From Burkholderiales bacterium (GTDB taxonomy: Bacteria; Pseudomonadota; Gammaproteobacteria; Burkholderiales; Casimicrobiaceae): a DNA stretch of 7,710 nt. The notes under the pieces are model-generated. The model was not told where the DNA came from, did no database searches, and saw only the letters and a list, made by a program, of their open reading frames with translations. The position numbers and the translations under genes were made by a program. The DNA lies in contig JAITMH010000050.1 of assembly GCA_031277445.1 (NCBI GenBank), forward strand, positions 1 to 7,710, given 5' to 3'. Numbering within the stretch: position 1 is the stretch's first letter; each line of letters starts with the position of its first letter. This document shows, one piece after another, positions 6,331 to 7,710 of the stretch.

Positions 6331-7347
6331 ATGCCCAAATTGCTCCTTTTTTTGCAAGACGGCGGTGCCCGCGAGGTACTGTTCGACAAAGACCGGATCA
6401 CCATTGGTCGGCGCAGCGATAACGATGTTGCGTTACCCTATCCCGGAGTGAGTGGTCGTCACGCGGTCGTTTCATACCTGTCGGCGGACAAATGTTTCGT
6501 CGAAGACCTGAAAAGCACCAACGGCACCTTATTGAACGGCATACAGCTTTTTGAACGGCAACAGCTAAAAGACCGCGATCAGGTTGACATCGGCGGTCAA
6601 AAATTCGTTTTTCTGGAAGGCAAGAAACCGGTTGAGGGGGCAAGGCCGGGCATCAACGCAAGAGACAGCGTGCTCCCGCCCGCCGATCTTTCTGCGCCAT
6701 CCTCGCTGTCGCTGACGGCGACGCACGAATACCTAAGCGGAAGACCGACCGTTCCCACGCCGCCGGAGCGGATGATCACCGAAGAAGAACTCGACGAAGA
6801 AGAAATGATCAGCGGGTTGCACTTCCCGACCATCATCAAAACATCGTCCGATGAAGACTTTCCGCGTCCCAGGGACAACAAAAAACCGGCGCCCCTGCCG
6901 ACGCTGGACGCCGATCTGGTGCCGCCCCCGTTGCCGGAGGACGAATTCCCAACGACCACGCCGCCGCAGCCGCTCGAAGATCCCATCTATCGGTCGCCGC
7001 CGCCGGTGGCCACCCTCACCGCAGTCGCCGGACCGAACAACCACCGCCAGCTACTGCTGCGCTATGGTGAATACGTGTTGGGTCGCCCCGGCTACCAACT
7101 GGCAGTGATCCGCGTCAACGAAGAAGGGTGCCGCCTGTTGCCCATGGAGGGCGAGCCTCCGATCGAATTGCGCGGGCAAGCCATTCCGGTGGAAGGCATT
7201 TTGCTGGTCGATAAAGATTCATTCACCGTGGGCCGTTCGCCGTTGCTGTTTGAATTGAACGAGAACGCGACGGAAGAAACGCCGTCCGGGGAGCCGGAGT
7301 CAGAGGACGGGGATCAGGAATCAGGGATCGGGGATCAGATCGCGTAG
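6331..7347 (+). CDS. FHA-domain protein with Pro-rich linker and degenerate second FHA-like domain
   Basis: Predicted cytoplasmic phosphothreonine-binding adaptor of 338 residues. Residues 3-96 are an FHA domain with the canonical binding residues: G26-R27 in I-T-I-G-R-R-S, S41-G-R-H44, and the D-L-K-S-T-N-G-T loop with Ser62, Thr63, Asn64 and Gly65, then N69-G70. Residues 100-232 are a low-complexity, acidic and proline-rich linker with E-E-E-L-D-E-E-E at 151-158 and several P-P-P-L-P or P-P-P-V patches. Residues 238-309 (L-L-L-R-Y-G-E-Y-V-L-G-R to F-T-V-G-R-S-P-L-L-F-E-L) look like a second FHA-type beta fold that keeps the G-R but lacks the Ser-x-x-His and Thr-Asn-Gly signatures, so it probably does not bind phosphothreonine. 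Residues from about 323 to the end (E-S-E-D-G-D-Q-E-S-G-I-G-D-Q-I-A) are encoded by an A repeat module. It follows the PP2C gene by 138 bases. The two probably act in one phospho-signalling circuit. No signal peptide or membrane segment is seen. Confidence 0.9.
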   Translation: MPKLLLFLQDGGAREVLFDKDRITIGRRSDNDVALPYPGVSGRHAVVSYLSADKCFVEDLKSTNGTLLNGIQLFERQQLKDRDQVDIGGQKFVFLEGKKPVEGARPGINARDSVLPPADLSAPSSLSLTATHEYLSGRPTVPTPPERMITEEELDEEEMISGLHFPTIIKTSSDEDFPRPRDNKKPAPLPTLDADLVPPPLPEDEFPTTTPPQPLEDPIYRSPPPVATLTAVAGPNNHRQLLLRYGEYVLGRPGYQLAVIRVNEEGCRLLPMEGEPPIELRGQAIPVEGILLVDKDSFTVGRSPLLFELNENATEETPSGEPESEDGDQESGIGDQIA

Positions 7348-7464
7348 CGCGAAGAAAAAAGCGCTTAACCACGAAAATCACGAAAAAAATAGCTGTCATT
7401 CTGCGCGAAGTCGCAGAATCCATAAAAAACGCCTCACGCGGTCATTAGAGGTCAGATTCCGTAG

Positions 7465-7485
7465 GGGCAGGTTTCAAACCTGCCC
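7465..7485. repeat. F palindrome, copy 2
   Basis: Arms GGGCAGGTTT and AAACCTGCCC with a single central C. Compared with the copy at 2783-2803, one base differs in each arm and the two changes compensate, so the palindrome stays perfect. Confidence 0.85.
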
Positions 7486-7561
7486 TGCTCGCCTCACGCG
7501 AAGACGCGAAGAAGAACGGCTTCATTGTGAGCGAAGCGCAATCCACCAACAACAAACCCCC

Positions 7562-7576
7562 GCCGCCTTCGGCGGC
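7562..7576. repeat. GC-rich hairpin
   Basis: GCCGCC (7562-7567) and GGCGGC (7571-7576) form a six-pair stem around TTC. It sits between an E module and an inverted E fragment. It is followed by ACCCCCTTT, not a T run, so termination is doubtful; a REP-like element is as likely. Confidence 0.6.
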
Positions 7577-7608
7577 ACCCCCTTTGGAAACGGATTGCTC
7601 ACATTGTA

Positions 7609-7637
7609 TTGATTTTTCTCACCAGAGGTTATATAAT
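7609..7637 (+). promoter_or_regulatory. Strong sigma-70-type promoter of the zinc-ribbon gene
   Basis: TTGATT (7609-7614) and a perfect TATAAT (7632-7637) are separated by the ideal 17 bases. The start of transcription should fall near 7644-7646, about 24 bases before the ATG. It is the best-matching promoter in the window. Confidence 0.75.
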
Positions 7638-7663
7638 CCTCCTCAGGACAAGACAAAGGAGGA
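7637..7663 (+). promoter_or_regulatory. Inverted repeat that can hide the ribosome binding site
   Basis: TCCTCCT (7637-7643) is the exact reverse complement of AGGAGGA (7657-7663), which is the Shine-Dalgarno of the next gene. The loop is 13 bases. The left arm lies between the -10 box and the predicted transcription start, so only transcripts entering from upstream would carry both arms. Confidence 0.6.
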
Positions 7664-7668
7664 CTCTC

Positions 7669-7710
7669 ATGTTGCAATGCACCCGCTGCGGAAGCACAAG
7701 CTACGTAAAG
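7669..7710 (+). CDS. N-terminus of a CxxC zinc-ribbon protein, probably an IS transposase (3' end outside window)
   Basis: Fourteen codons are visible: M-L-Q-C-T-R-C-G-S-T-S-Y-V-K, with the frame still open at the window end. C-x-x-C-G-S followed by a short hydrophobic-basic run is the first half of a zinc ribbon. IS1- and IS1595-type transposases often begin this way (C-x-x-C-G-S-x-x-x-V-K-N-G). The start is well supported by AAAGGAGGA at 7655-7663 and a consensus promoter upstream. A small zinc-ribbon regulator or other protein remains possible. The presence of an anti-read-through inverted repeat, known for several insertion-sequence transposase genes, fits the transposase reading. Function is an inference from 14 residues only. 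Confidence 0.55.
   Translation, partial: MLQCTRCGSTSYVK

Larger units (their letters stand above)
7299..7608. repeat. Intergenic repeat mosaic 3 (starts inside the FHA gene)
   Basis: Modules in order: A (7299-7341, within the coding sequence), C (7365-7390), H, GTCATTCTGCGCG-type (7395-7421), a cut-short B (7431-7440), a piece of A (about 7447-7460), the F palindrome (7465-7485), B (7491-7514), E (7521-7544), a GC hairpin (7562-7576) and a short inverted E piece (7593-7608, GGATTGCTCACATTGTA-like). No gene or intrinsic terminator is evident between the FHA stop and the promoter at 7609. Unlike mosaics 1 and 2 it shows no inverted A at its right edge, perhaps because the next element has replaced it. 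Confidence 0.75.

Overview
This window is a stretch of bacterial chromosome of moderately high GC. It most likely comes from a betaproteobacterium, perhaps in the Nitrosomonadales or a relative. That placement is an inference from three things: an adenylylation-type glutamine synthetase followed by a small secreted DUF4124-like protein, the style of the SucD sequence, and dense intergenic repeats of the kind seen in such genomes. All complete genes read on the + strand.

Layout. Bases 1-192 hold the 3' end of a small lipoprotein gene with a lipobox at the window edge. Bases 166-706 are a gene-free mosaic of repeat modules. Glutamine synthetase (glnA, 773-2185) follows, with a secreted DUF4124-like protein (2187-2687) one base after its stop. 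A second mosaic occupies 2691-3046. Next comes a promoter region and the succinyl-CoA synthetase pair sucC (3187-4353) and sucD (4365-5246). A PP2C-type Ser/Thr phosphatase (5353-6192) and an FHA-domain protein (6331-7347) follow. The last 360 bases hold a third mosaic, then a strong promoter, a strong ribosome binding site and the first 14 codons of a CxxC zinc-ribbon protein, probably an insertion-sequence transposase.

How the genes fit together. GlnA assimilates ammonium and SucCD runs the substrate-level phosphorylation step of the TCA cycle; both are housekeeping enzymes with all key residues present. The phosphatase and FHA protein look like the 'eraser' and 'reader' of a Ser/Thr phosphorylation circuit. 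The cognate kinase ('writer') is not in the window.

The most unusual material is non-coding. Three mosaics are built from one shared set of short modules. The first two begin with a TCAGGGATTAGGGATCAG-type module and end with a reverse-complement relative of it, and they contain nested inverted copies (one pair is a perfect 33-bp inverted repeat). The starting module lies at or inside the 3' end of three different genes and in two of them supplies the C-terminal residues. Two further points deserve a look: a 17-nt tandem duplication of the ribosome-binding segment before the FHA gene, and an inverted repeat before the zinc-ribbon gene placed so that only read-through transcripts would hide the ribosome binding site. 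I see no clear novel multi-gene system; the coding content is largely conventional.
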